From JBBRLA01 sp038231615 (lineage in GTDB: Bacteria; Myxococcota_A; Polyangia; Palsa-1104; JAEUJZ01), in contig JBBRLA010000250.1 of the NCBI GenBank assembly GCA_038231615.1, positions 1 through 11,001 of the forward strand: a DNA stretch of 11,001 nt. The letters run 5' to 3'. This document shows positions 5,343-11,001 of this stretch, one piece after another. The notes beneath the pieces are model-generated. The model was not told the origin of the DNA and searched no databases. It worked only from the letters and a program-made list of their open reading frames with translations. Position 1 is the first letter of the stretch. The number at the start of each line of letters is the position of its first letter. The position numbers and the translations under genes were made by a program.

Positions 5343-7208
5343 TTACTTTATCCCTGGCCCTGGCTCCGGCCCCGGCGTACAGAAAAGGTCACGGTCAAGC
5401 ATATAGCCCTCCATCTTCTCCCGCACCAGGCGCTCGATGTCCTCGGGGGAGTCCATCTGCATCACCTGCTCGACCAGTTCCTTGGCCTCCGACAGGGTCG
5501 CCCCCCGCAGCACGCTCTTCACCAGCGGCACCGACGTGGCATTCATCGACAGGTCGTCCACCTGCAGGCCCAGAAGGATCAGCGTGAAAAGCGGCTCGCT
5601 GGCCATCTCTCCGCACATCCCCACCCGGCGCCCCTGCGCGTGTCCTGCTTCCACCGTCATCTTGATCATCCGCAGGATCGCCGGGTGCAGCGGCTGATAC
5701 AGATACCCCACGTGCTCGTTCACCCGGTCCACGGCCAGGCTGTACTGGATGAGGTCATTGGTGCCGATGGACAGGAAATCGGCTTCCTTGGCCAAATGGT
5801 CCGCCACCATCACCGCCGACGGCATCTCGATCATGATGCCCACCGGCAGGTCCTCGGCGAAGGGCAACCCCTCCTTGCGCAGTTCGTGTTTGCACTCGTC
5901 GAGCACCGCCTTGGCCGCGCGCAGCTCGCCGAGCCCGGAGATCATCGGGAACATCAGCCGCATCCGCCCATGCACCGACGCCCGCAGAAGCCCCCGAAGC
6001 TGCGCCTTGAAGAAGGGCCGCTCCTTCAGGCACAGGCGCACCGATCGCAGCCCCAGCGCCGGGTTGGGCTCGGGCGAGAACGGCTGGGCCCCCACCACCC
6101 CCGACAGGAAGGGCGCGATCTTGTCGGCCCCCAGGTCGAAGGTGCGGAAGGTCGCCGGGAAGGGCGCGACCCGGCGCAGCACCCCCCGGGCGTGCATGAA
6201 GTGCTCTTCCTCCCGGGGAAAGTCCGTGCGGTCGATGAAGAGGAACTCGGTGCGGTACAGGCCGATGCCCTCGGCACCGTGGTCCAGCGCCACCGGCACC
6301 TCGTCGGGCAGCTCGATGTTGGCCAGCAGGCGCACCCGGATGCCGTCCCGCGTCTCGGCGGGCAGGTCGCGGTTGCGTAAAAGTTCCTCGACCCGTTTGT
6401 GCTGGGTCACCGCCCTGTGGCGGTACTCCTCGACCTGCTCGGGCGTCGGGCAGAGGATGATCTCCCCCCGGGAGCCGTCGACAATCACCAGATCGCCCGA
6501 GCCGATGCGGTCGGTCACGTCGTCCAGCCCGACCACCGCCGGAATGGAGAACGCCTGGGCCAGGATCGCCGTGTGGGAGGTCCGCCCCCCAGCGTCGGTG
6601 ACGAAAGCCGCGATGCTGTGCCGGTGCAGGTGCACCGTGTCCGCCGGCGACAGGTCGTGGGCCACCACCACCGCCCCGGGGGGCGGCTGCGGAGGGGTGT
6701 TGGACGTGCCCCCCATCAGGTTCTGCAGCACCTGCTCGCCGACGAAGTCGACGTCGCTTCTGCGCTCGCGGAAGTACTCCACCCCGATGGCGTCGAAGCG
6801 GTGCTTGATTTCTTCGACGGTGCGCCTCAAGGCCCACTCGGCGTTCTGCTTCTCGTCCCGGATGCGCCGCCGCGTCGGGCCGATCAGATACTCATCATGC
6901 AAGATGAGCTGGTAGGCTTCCAGGATGACCCCGCTGTCGTCCTTCTCCCGCTCTTTCAGGCGGCGCTTCAGGCGCTCCAGTTGCAGGTCGGCCAGGGTGA
7001 CCGCCTCGTCCAGCCGGACCAGTTCGGCTTCGACCTCCTCGGCGGCGATGTGCCGTTTGGGGGTCTTGGCCCGACGCCGATCGATGACGAAGGCCCGCCC
7101 CACCGCCACGCCGGGCGAGGCGGCGATGCCCACCTTCCGCTCGGTCCGGAGCGGACGAGTCGGCTCTCGCAAGAGCGGATAGGGACCACTCTCGTCGCGC
7201 GATGCCAT
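5343..7208 (-). CDS. ptsI: PTS Enzyme I (phosphoenolpyruvate-protein phosphotransferase)
   Basis: Catalyses the first PTS step in the cytoplasm: PEP phosphorylates a histidine of EI, which passes the phosphate to HPr. The start at 7208 gives 621 residues. It has GAGGAG 8 nt upstream inside ptsH, whereas the upstream ATG at 7289 lies within ptsH and was rejected. Visible motifs (numbered from this start) are GGRTSHTAI with active His212 (swivel domain), the 'LLANIELPDEVPVALDHGAEGIGLYRTEFLFI' barrel segment with Arg318, 'GIMIEMPSAV' with Glu461, 'IGTNDLIQY', and VGMCGEMA with Cys532. All key catalytic residues are present. It is longer than typical EI (about 570-580) because of a ~24-residue charged N-terminal extension and a short Pro/Gly-rich tail. 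It is the last gene of the pts run, 5 nt after ptsH; no EIIB/EIIC follows. Confidence 0.97.
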   Translation of the reverse strand: MASRDESGPYPLLREPTRPLRTERKVGIAASPGVAVGRAFVIDRRRAKTPKRHIAAEEVEAELVRLDEAVTLADLQLERLKRRLKEREKDDSGVILEAYQLILHDEYLIGPTRRRIRDEKQNAEWALRRTVEEIKHRFDAIGVEYFRERRSDVDFVGEQVLQNLMGGTSNTPPQPPPGAVVVAHDLSPADTVHLHRHSIAAFVTDAGGRTSHTAILAQAFSIPAVVGLDDVTDRIGSGDLVIVDGSRGEIILCPTPEQVEEYRHRAVTQHKRVEELLRNRDLPAETRDGIRVRLLANIELPDEVPVALDHGAEGIGLYRTEFLFIDRTDFPREEEHFMHARGVLRRVAPFPATFRTFDLGADKIAPFLSGVVGAQPFSPEPNPALGLRSVRLCLKERPFFKAQLRGLLRASVHGRMRLMFPMISGLGELRAAKAVLDECKHELRKEGLPFAEDLPVGIMIEMPSAVMVADHLAKEADFLSIGTNDLIQYSLAVDRVNEHVGYLYQPLHPAILRMIKMTVEAGHAQGRRVGMCGEMASEPLFTLILLGLQVDDLSMNATSVPLVKSVLRGATLSEAKELVEQVMQMDSPEDIERLVREKMEGYMLDRDLFCTPGPEPGPGIK

Positions 7209-7213
7209 GGCCC

Positions 7214-7483
7214 TTACTCCTCGCCGAAGCCGTCCCTGACCAGCTCGGATAGGGCCCGAAGGCAGATGGGCGCATCGTCCCCATCGCAACTGATGGTGAT
7301 CTCCGACCCCTTGGCCGCGACCAGCAGCAGCACCCCCATGATGCTCTTGCCGTTGACCTCTTGGCCATCCTTCTCGACCATGACCTCGCTCTTGTACTTG
7401 TTTGCCGCCTGAACGAAGCGGGTCGAGGCGCGGGCGTGCATGCCGGCGGCGTTGACGATTGTCAGCTTGTCTTTAGCGACCAT
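7214..7483 (-). CDS. ptsH: Phosphocarrier protein HPr
   Basis: An 89-residue HPr, the phosphate shuttle between Enzyme I and the EIIA proteins. Active-site His16 is in GMHARAS. The Pro that follows Arg in enteric HPr is Ala here, a variant known in many proteobacterial HPr proteins. Ser47 in 'NGKSIMGVL' corresponds to the regulatory Ser46 phosphorylated by HprK, and hprK is present four genes upstream, so both phosphorylation sites are probably used. The start at 7483 gives a normal N-terminus (MVAKDKLTIVN) but lacks a clear Shine-Dalgarno. Its ATG lies inside a micro-ORF that overlaps the end of the EIIA gene, suggesting coupled translation. It sits 18 nt after the EIIA gene and 5 nt before ptsI. 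Confidence 0.97.
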   Translation of the reverse strand: MVAKDKLTIVNAAGMHARASTRFVQAANKYKSEVMVEKDGQEVNGKSIMGVLLLVAAKGSEITISCDGDDAPICLRALSELVRDGFGEE

Positions 7484-7505
7484 GGGTCTCGCTCATCATC
7501 ATCAT
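7473..7505 (-). other. Four-ATG micro-ORF bridging the EIIA stop and the ptsH start
   Basis: The minus strand reads ATGATGATGATGA from 7505, so the first ATG overlaps the TGA stop of the EIIA gene (7504-7502). Read from there, the frame encodes MMMMSETHGR and ends in TAA at 7475-7473, 6 nt past the ptsH ATG, in a different frame from ptsH. ptsH itself has no good ribosome binding site. Ribosomes finishing EIIA could re-initiate on the ATG run and then on ptsH. It may also be only a chance trinucleotide repeat. Confidence 0.35.
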
Positions 7506-7909
7506 TCTCGGTGAATGCTCTTGGTCCCGGTGACCACCAGATCATTGCCCAGGGCCGCGGCGCCCCGGGTTCGGTCGGCTGTCGCCAGCTTGACCAGCAT
7601 CGGCATGTTCACACCGGTGACCACATGCCCTTCCTCACCGCACTTCCCGCAGCACAGCCGGGCCGGCGTCGAGCCGACCAGGTCCACCAAGAAAAGCACG
7701 TCGTCGCAAACAATCGGATTCAAAGTCAGCACGGCAACGTCGATCTTGGAGTCGATCATCTCCCGATCGTCTCCTGGGTCGACCCCCACGGCGGTCAGGA
7801 GCGGAATGCTCATTCGCAAGAATGCCTCCGCCGCGTCGATCATGTCTGCCCCGGCCTTGCCGTGCGTCACGAGCACCACAGCGGTTACCTGCATCATATT
7901 GGTCCTCAT
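7502..7909 (-). CDS. PTS EIIA component, mannose family
   Basis: A 135-residue single-domain EIIA-Man protein, expected to accept phosphate from HPr at His16 in VLVTHGKAG. Other family signatures are 'VLFLVDLVGSTPA' (71-83) and VVTGVNMPML (96-105). The usual segment between these is replaced by a cysteine-rich one, with C86, C87 and C90 (CCGKC), plus C68 shortly before it; I do not recall this in standard EIIA-Man domains. The ATG at 7909 overlaps the rapZ stop by 4 nt (7906-7909), so translation is coupled; nearby ATGs at residues 5 and 6 are alternatives. No EIIB, EIIC or EIID partner is encoded here, so it probably regulates another protein or process rather than transporting sugar. In related gene orders this EIIA sits in the same place between rapZ and ptsH. 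Confidence 0.88.
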   Translation of the reverse strand: MRTNMMQVTAVVLVTHGKAGADMIDAAEAFLRMSIPLLTAVGVDPGDDREMIDSKIDVAVLTLNPIVCDDVLFLVDLVGSTPARLCCGKCGEEGHVVTGVNMPMLVKLATADRTRGAAALGNDLVVTGTKSIHRE

Positions 7910-8799
7910 TCTCTTCCTCGACCCAGGTCACGGTGTCGCACGGTGATCTGGGTCCGGGTCCCGAGTCGGCTGGACAGGTCCTGCACCACCGCCACGGAGC
8001 GGTGCCGCCCACCGGTACAACCAATCGCTATTGTAAGATAAGCCTTTCCCTCTCTCTCTGCACGTGGCAAATAGAAGGCCAGGAAGTCGGTGATTCGCAC
8101 CAGGAATTCCTGGGCATCGGGGTTGTCCAGCACGAAGTGCGCCACGCTCTCCGCCGTGCCCGCCAGGGCCGACAGGTGCTCCACGAAGTACGGGTTTGGC
8201 AGGAAACGCACATCCAGCACGATGTCGGCCTCCACTGCCGGCCCGTGCTTGAACCCGAAGGACAACAGAGTCACCGCCAGGGTGCCCAGCGAGCGGCCAT
8301 AGCGCTCCTGGATGACCCCTTTCAACTGGTGGACGTTCAGGTTCCCCGTGTCTACCACCGCCTGTGCATCCTCCCGCAGGGGAAGCAGCACCCTGCGCTC
8401 GTGGTCGATGCCCGCCCGCAGGTCGTCGCCGTGCAGGGGGTGGCGGCGCCGGGTCTCCGAGAAGCGCCGCAGCAGCACCTCATCGGTGGCGTCCAGGAAG
8501 AGCACCTCGGGGGTGTGCCCGGCCCGGCGCAGGCTGGCGATGACCTCGCGGAAGCTGGCCAAAAACTCCCCCTCCCTGGCGTCGATCACCAGCGCCGCCT
8601 GGTCCTTGCCAGTCTCGGACAGCAGATGCACGAACTGCCCGAGCAGCGGCAGCGGCAGGTTGTCCACGCAGTAGTAGCCCACGTCCTCCAGCGCCCGCAG
8701 CGCCGTGGACTTGCCGGCCCCGGAGATGCCGGTCACCACCAGGATGCGGATCGGCCGGTCGGCACCTGTGCTCGTGACCCCGTCGATGTCTTTTGGCAT
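7906..8799 (-). CDS. rapZ: RapZ family nucleotide-binding adaptor protein
   Basis: A 297-residue RapZ (YvcJ/YhbJ) protein. Walker A is GISGAGKST (24-32), followed by YYCVDNLP (42-49), the 'VIDAREGEF' strand (71-79), FGFKHG (181-186), DVRFLPNP (196-203) and GCTGGRHRSV (260-269), all family hallmarks and in normal order. The C-terminus is basic (RHRDLGRGR), roughly where the enteric protein has its RNA-binding residues. In E. coli RapZ controls glmS expression by delivering a small RNA to RNase E; whether any such RNA exists in this lineage is unknown. It sits 10 nt after hprK, and its start lacks a good Shine-Dalgarno. It overlaps the EIIA start by 4 nt. The context suggests a link between PTS phosphorylation and amino-sugar or envelope metabolism, by analogy only. 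Confidence 0.96.
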   Translation of the reverse strand: MPKDIDGVTSTGADRPIRILVVTGISGAGKSTALRALEDVGYYCVDNLPLPLLGQFVHLLSETGKDQAALVIDAREGEFLASFREVIASLRRAGHTPEVLFLDATDEVLLRRFSETRRRHPLHGDDLRAGIDHERRVLLPLREDAQAVVDTGNLNVHQLKGVIQERYGRSLGTLAVTLLSFGFKHGPAVEADIVLDVRFLPNPYFVEHLSALAGTAESVAHFVLDNPDAQEFLVRITDFLAFYLPRAEREGKAYLTIAIGCTGGRHRSVAVVQDLSSRLGTRTQITVRHRDLGRGRE

Positions 8800-8809
8800 T
8801 GGAAGAGCC

Positions 8810-9772
8810 CTACTCGACCTCGTCGCTGGAGGCGCCCAGCGGCCGGGCCTCCGCGATGGCCCGGTTCAGGCGGTCCTGGAAGTCTCGGGCAGAATGCTTG
8901 CCTTGCAGTTTCAGCAACTGGTTGCGCGCCGCCACCTCGATGATCGAGGTGATGTTGCGCCCCGGGCGGATCGGCACCCGCAGCATGGGCACCGCCACGT
9001 CCAGGATGGCGTAGCGCCGCTCCTCGACCCCCAGGCGGTCGTATTCCTCGTCCTCGTTCCACTCCACCAGCTCGATGACCACCTCGATCTTCTTGGCGTC
9101 GCGCACCGCCGAGATGCCGAAGAGGTCCTTGATGTTGATGATCCCCAGGCCGCGGATCTCCATGTGGTGCTTGATGATGTCCGAACCCGACCCGAAAATG
9201 TTGTCCGGCAGGCGCTTTCTGATCTCGACGATGTCGTCGGCCACCAGGCGGTGGCCCCGCAGCACCAGGTCCAGGGCGGCCTCGCTCTTGCCGATGCCGG
9301 ATTTACCCAGAAGCAGAATGCCGACCCCGAACACGTCGATGAGCACCCCGTGGATCGAGGTCGAGGGGGCCAGCCGGGTCTCCAGAAGCTTGGACACCCG
9401 GTTGATGAACACCGACGACATCAGCGGCGTCGATAGCAGCGGCACCCCGAACTCCTCCGCCGCCTGGGGCATCTCCGGCGGCACCTCCAGACCCCGGGTG
9501 ATCACCACCGCGCAGGGCTGAAGGCCCATCAATGCCTGGGCCCCGTTTTTCCGCGCCTCCTCGGACAGGGTGCGCAGATAGGAGATCTCGGTCAACCCCA
9601 GCACCTGCAGGCGCTCGGTGTGCACGTGTTGCGTAAAGCCGGTCAGGACCAGCCCCGGCTTCTGGATGCGGGCGCCGACGATCTTACGGGAAAGGCCCCC
9701 CTTCCCCGCGAGCAGGGTCAGGGCCAGGCCCACGTCGGGGTCGAGCAGGTTATGAATGGGGACGCTGGCCAT
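8810..9772 (-). CDS. hprK: HPr kinase/phosphorylase
   Basis: A 320-residue bifunctional enzyme that adds or removes phosphate on the regulatory serine of HPr (Ser47 here). The N-terminal domain (1-~130) is the HprK_N fold. The catalytic domain shows HGVL (141-144), Walker A GKSGIGKS (156-163) followed by Glu164, HRLVADD (174-180) with the catalytic His-Asp region, the MEIRGLGIINI signature (204-214) and PIRPGRN (267-273). All expected motifs are intact. The start at 9772 is 3 nt after the ptsN stop, with AGGA just upstream; rapZ follows after 10 nt. HprK is best known from Firmicutes, where it drives CcpA-dependent catabolite repression. In proteobacteria it usually occurs, as here, with rpoN-linked pts genes, and is thought to adjust the regulatory PTS rather than act with CcpA. 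Confidence 0.97.
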   Translation of the reverse strand: MASVPIHNLLDPDVGLALTLLAGKGGLSRKIVGARIQKPGLVLTGFTQHVHTERLQVLGLTEISYLRTLSEEARKNGAQALMGLQPCAVVITRGLEVPPEMPQAAEEFGVPLLSTPLMSSVFINRVSKLLETRLAPSTSIHGVLIDVFGVGILLLGKSGIGKSEAALDLVLRGHRLVADDIVEIRKRLPDNIFGSGSDIIKHHMEIRGLGIINIKDLFGISAVRDAKKIEVVIELVEWNEDEEYDRLGVEERRYAILDVAVPMLRVPIRPGRNITSIIEVAARNQLLKLQGKHSARDFQDRLNRAIAEARPLGASSDEVE

Positions 9773-9775
9773 GTC

Positions 9776-10237
9776 CTAGTATTTGCTGTCCTCGTCTGCG
9801 ATGACCTGGTAGATGTCCGCCGCCGCTTTCGCCCCCATCAGCCGGGAGCGAAATTCTGGGTCCTTGAAGAGCCTGCTGATCCGGGCCAGGGCCTTCAGGT
9901 GGATCCCCGTCGAGTTTTCCGGCGCCACCAGGACGAAGAAGATGTGCGTCGGCCGGCCGTCCATCGACTCGAAGTCGATCCCTTTGGCCGAACGGCCCAC
10001 GCAGGCCGAAAGCCGCGCCACGCTCTCGAGCTTCCCGTGGGGGATGGCCACTTCCTCGCCGATGGCGGTCGAGGCCAGGTGCTCCCGGTCCATGAGCACC
10101 TTGATCAGGGCCTCGGCCTTGATCTCCGGCTGGTGCTGTGCCATGAACCGGGCCAGTTCGGCCACGACTTCGGGCTTCTTCCGGCTCGAAAGCTCCGGGA
10201 TGATCAGTTCGGGCCGTACGAAATCGACGATGTTCAT
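9776..10237 (-). CDS. ptsN: PTS EIIA-Ntr (fructose-type EIIA domain)
   Basis: A 153-residue EIIA-Ntr protein, the terminal phosphate acceptor of a nitrogen-related PTS. The 'IIPELSSRKKPEVVAELARFMA' start (12-33), 'STAIGEEVAIPHGKL' with active His67, and 'IFFVLVAPENSTGIHLKALARISRLF' are clear family features. The length is normal for the single-domain protein. In other bacteria EIIA-Ntr controls potassium transport, stress responses and carbon/nitrogen balance depending on its phosphorylation; the target here is not visible. It lies 42 nt after hpf and 3 nt before hprK. The start at 10237 has only a weak AGG upstream. No partner EI-Ntr (ptsP) is present, so the general EI and HPr in this cluster are its likely phosphate source. 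Confidence 0.96.
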   Translation of the reverse strand: MNIVDFVRPELIIPELSSRKKPEVVAELARFMAQHQPEIKAEALIKVLMDREHLASTAIGEEVAIPHGKLESVARLSACVGRSAKGIDFESMDGRPTHIFFVLVAPENSTGIHLKALARISRLFKDPEFRSRLMGAKAAADIYQVIADEDSKY

Positions 10238-10279
10238 CAGCCTGGGTTCATCCTGTGGCGTTCGCTGGTCAAAGGACGC

Positions 10280-10927
10280 CTAGGCCAGGGCAGGCTCCGC
10301 GCCGGCCGCGACTTCCTCGTGGTTGGTCTCGATGAGCCCGTACGACTCCTCGTCCCTGCGGTAGATCACGTTGACCTCATGGGTGGTAGCATTGTTGAAG
10401 CAGAGAAAGCTCTCGTGCGCCAGGTTCATGTGCATGATCGCCTCTTCGACCGTCATGGGGCGGGCGACGAACTTCTCTTCCTTGATTACGCGCGACGCGG
10501 GGGTTTGGGTCTCCTTGGCGGAGATCGCGCCGGTCTGCGCCCCGTTGTGCTCTTCGTTCTGCTGCTGCTCCTGCTCCGCGTTATCAAACGCCACCACCCG
10601 GTGGCGCATCATCCTCAGGGGGCCGGCGGAGGGCTTGTGGTCCCGGATGCGCTCCTTGTACCTTCGCACCTGCCGCTCGATCTTGGCCATCACCAGATCG
10701 ATCGAGGAGTACACGTCCTCGGTCGACTCTTCCCCCTTGATCACGATGCCGTTGTGCAGGGTGATTTGCACGTCGGCGACGTGGGTATAGCCGCGGTCGC
10801 AGGAGAACACGACGTGGCCCTTGATCGGGTCCGGAAAGTACTTCCGAATGCGCTCGACCTTCTCGCGGGCATAGTCCTTGACCGCTTCGCTGGCATCCAT
10901 GTGGCGGAAGGTGATGGAGAGCTGCAT
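10280..10927 (-). CDS. hpf: Ribosome hibernation promoting factor, long form
   Basis: A 215-residue HPF that binds the small ribosomal subunit and shuts down translation when growth stops. Residues 1-~97 are the HPF/RaiA domain ('LSITFRHMDASEAVKDYAREKVERIRKYF', 'ADVQITLHNGIVIKGEE'). A Gln/Glu-rich linker follows (~115-148), then the C-terminal dimerisation domain (~149-202: 'KPMTVEEA'-like 'RPMTVEEAIMHMNLAHESFLCFNN', 'VNVIYRRDEESYGLIET'). The long form normally makes 100S ribosome dimers without RMF. I use the ATG at 10927, which follows a strong SD (AGGAGGA) by 3 nt, instead of an ATG 7 codons upstream that would place the SD inside the gene. It sits directly downstream of the rpoN end and upstream of ptsN, a widespread arrangement, and may share their transcript. 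Confidence 0.95.
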   Translation of the reverse strand: MQLSITFRHMDASEAVKDYAREKVERIRKYFPDPIKGHVVFSCDRGYTHVADVQITLHNGIVIKGEESTEDVYSSIDLVMAKIERQVRRYKERIRDHKPSAGPLRMMRHRVVAFDNAEQEQQQNEEHNGAQTGAISAKETQTPASRVIKEEKFVARPMTVEEAIMHMNLAHESFLCFNNATTHEVNVIYRRDEESYGLIETNHEEVAAGAEPALA

Positions 10928-10930
10928 GGC

Positions 10931-10937
10931 TCCTCCT
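10931..10937 (-). promoter_or_regulatory. Strong ribosome binding site of hpf
   Basis: AGGAGGA on the minus strand, 3 nt before the ATG at 10927, is the best Shine-Dalgarno in the window. It decides the hpf start against the upstream ATG at 10948. Confidence 0.75.
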
Positions 10938-10958
10938 GAATGTGGCAATGGGGGCGGC

Positions 10959-11001
10959 CTACCGGGCTTTAGCTGCCTGAGACCGCCGCTGTTTGGAACT
11001 C
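10959..11001 (-). CDS. rpoN: RNA polymerase sigma-54 factor, last 13 codons (rest outside window)
   Basis: One minus-strand frame entering from the right edge reads S-S-K-Q-R-R-S-Q-A-A-K-A-R and stops at TAG (10961-10959), 31 nt before the hpf ATG. The SSKQRR beginning resembles the residues that follow the RpoN box in sigma-54 proteins, and rpoN is the usual gene just upstream of hpf-ptsN. The piece is too short for certainty; the sigma-54 DNA-binding domain would lie beyond position 11001. The gap to hpf holds no recognisable promoter, so hpf may be read through from rpoN. Confidence 0.65.
   Translation of the reverse strand, partial: SSKQRRSQAAKAR

Noticed and set aside
6399..7412. 337-codon open frame on the plus strand over ptsI and ptsH
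   Set aside because: A shadow of the high-GC third codon positions of ptsI; no recognisable domain, and it crosses the real ptsI/ptsH junction.
7214..7483. HPr with Ala instead of Pro after the active-site His-x-Arg as a possible defect
   Set aside because: HARA- forms are, to my recollection, common in functional proteobacterial HPr proteins, and His16 and Arg18 are both kept.
9620..10939. 439-codon open frame on the plus strand across hprK, ptsN and hpf
   Set aside because: It runs antisense to three well-recognised genes and gives low-complexity His/Arg/Leu-rich sequence with no family resemblance.

Overview
This window is GC-rich, densely coded DNA from a bacterium that is most likely a myxobacterium or relative (Myxococcota / former Deltaproteobacteria). 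That placement is an inference. It rests on a transmembrane Ser/Thr kinase with the HRDVSPxN catalytic loop common in that group, its TPR and lipoprotein partners, and a permease-less PTS cluster containing HPr kinase downstream of rpoN and hpf. No RNA genes, insertion sequences, CRISPR arrays or prophage genes were seen.

Layout: (1) 1-955, + strand: the 3' end of a Ycf46-like AAA+ ATPase gene, then a DUF1257 (Ycf35-like) gene and a small DUF2997 gene. This looks like one operon of unestablished function. (2) 956-1077: a short convergent gap with weak hairpins. (3) 5159-1078, - strand: a three-gene unit of secreted/membrane TPR protein, periplasmic ligand-binding lipoprotein and transmembrane Ser/Thr kinase. 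The genes are 3 nt apart and then overlap by 4 nt, so they are probably translated together. No transporter permease is present, so the binding protein may serve sensing rather than uptake. (4) 5160-5342: the gap carrying a candidate promoter for that unit, a perfect dyad touching the -35 element, and a hairpin in the predicted leader. (5) 11001-5343, - strand: the last codons of rpoN, then hpf (long form), ptsN (EIIA-Ntr), hprK (HPr kinase/phosphorylase), rapZ, a mannose-family EIIA, ptsH (HPr) and ptsI (Enzyme I), tightly packed.

How the pts genes fit together: Enzyme I takes phosphate from phosphoenolpyruvate and passes it to a histidine on HPr, which can hand it to either of two EIIA proteins. 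HprK can instead phosphorylate HPr on a serine and so throttle the relay. No EIIB or EIIC sugar permease lies in the window, so this is probably a regulatory phosphorelay reporting carbon/energy state. Linkage to rpoN and hpf ties it to nitrogen/sigma-54 control and ribosome hibernation.

The points most worth a second look are the kinase/binding-lipoprotein/TPR sensor unit, the four-ATG micro-ORF bridging the EIIA stop and the ptsH start, the cysteine cluster in the mannose-type EIIA, the dyad abutting the promoter, and the uncharacterised AAA/DUF1257/DUF2997 cassette. None of these is proven to be a new system by the sequence alone.
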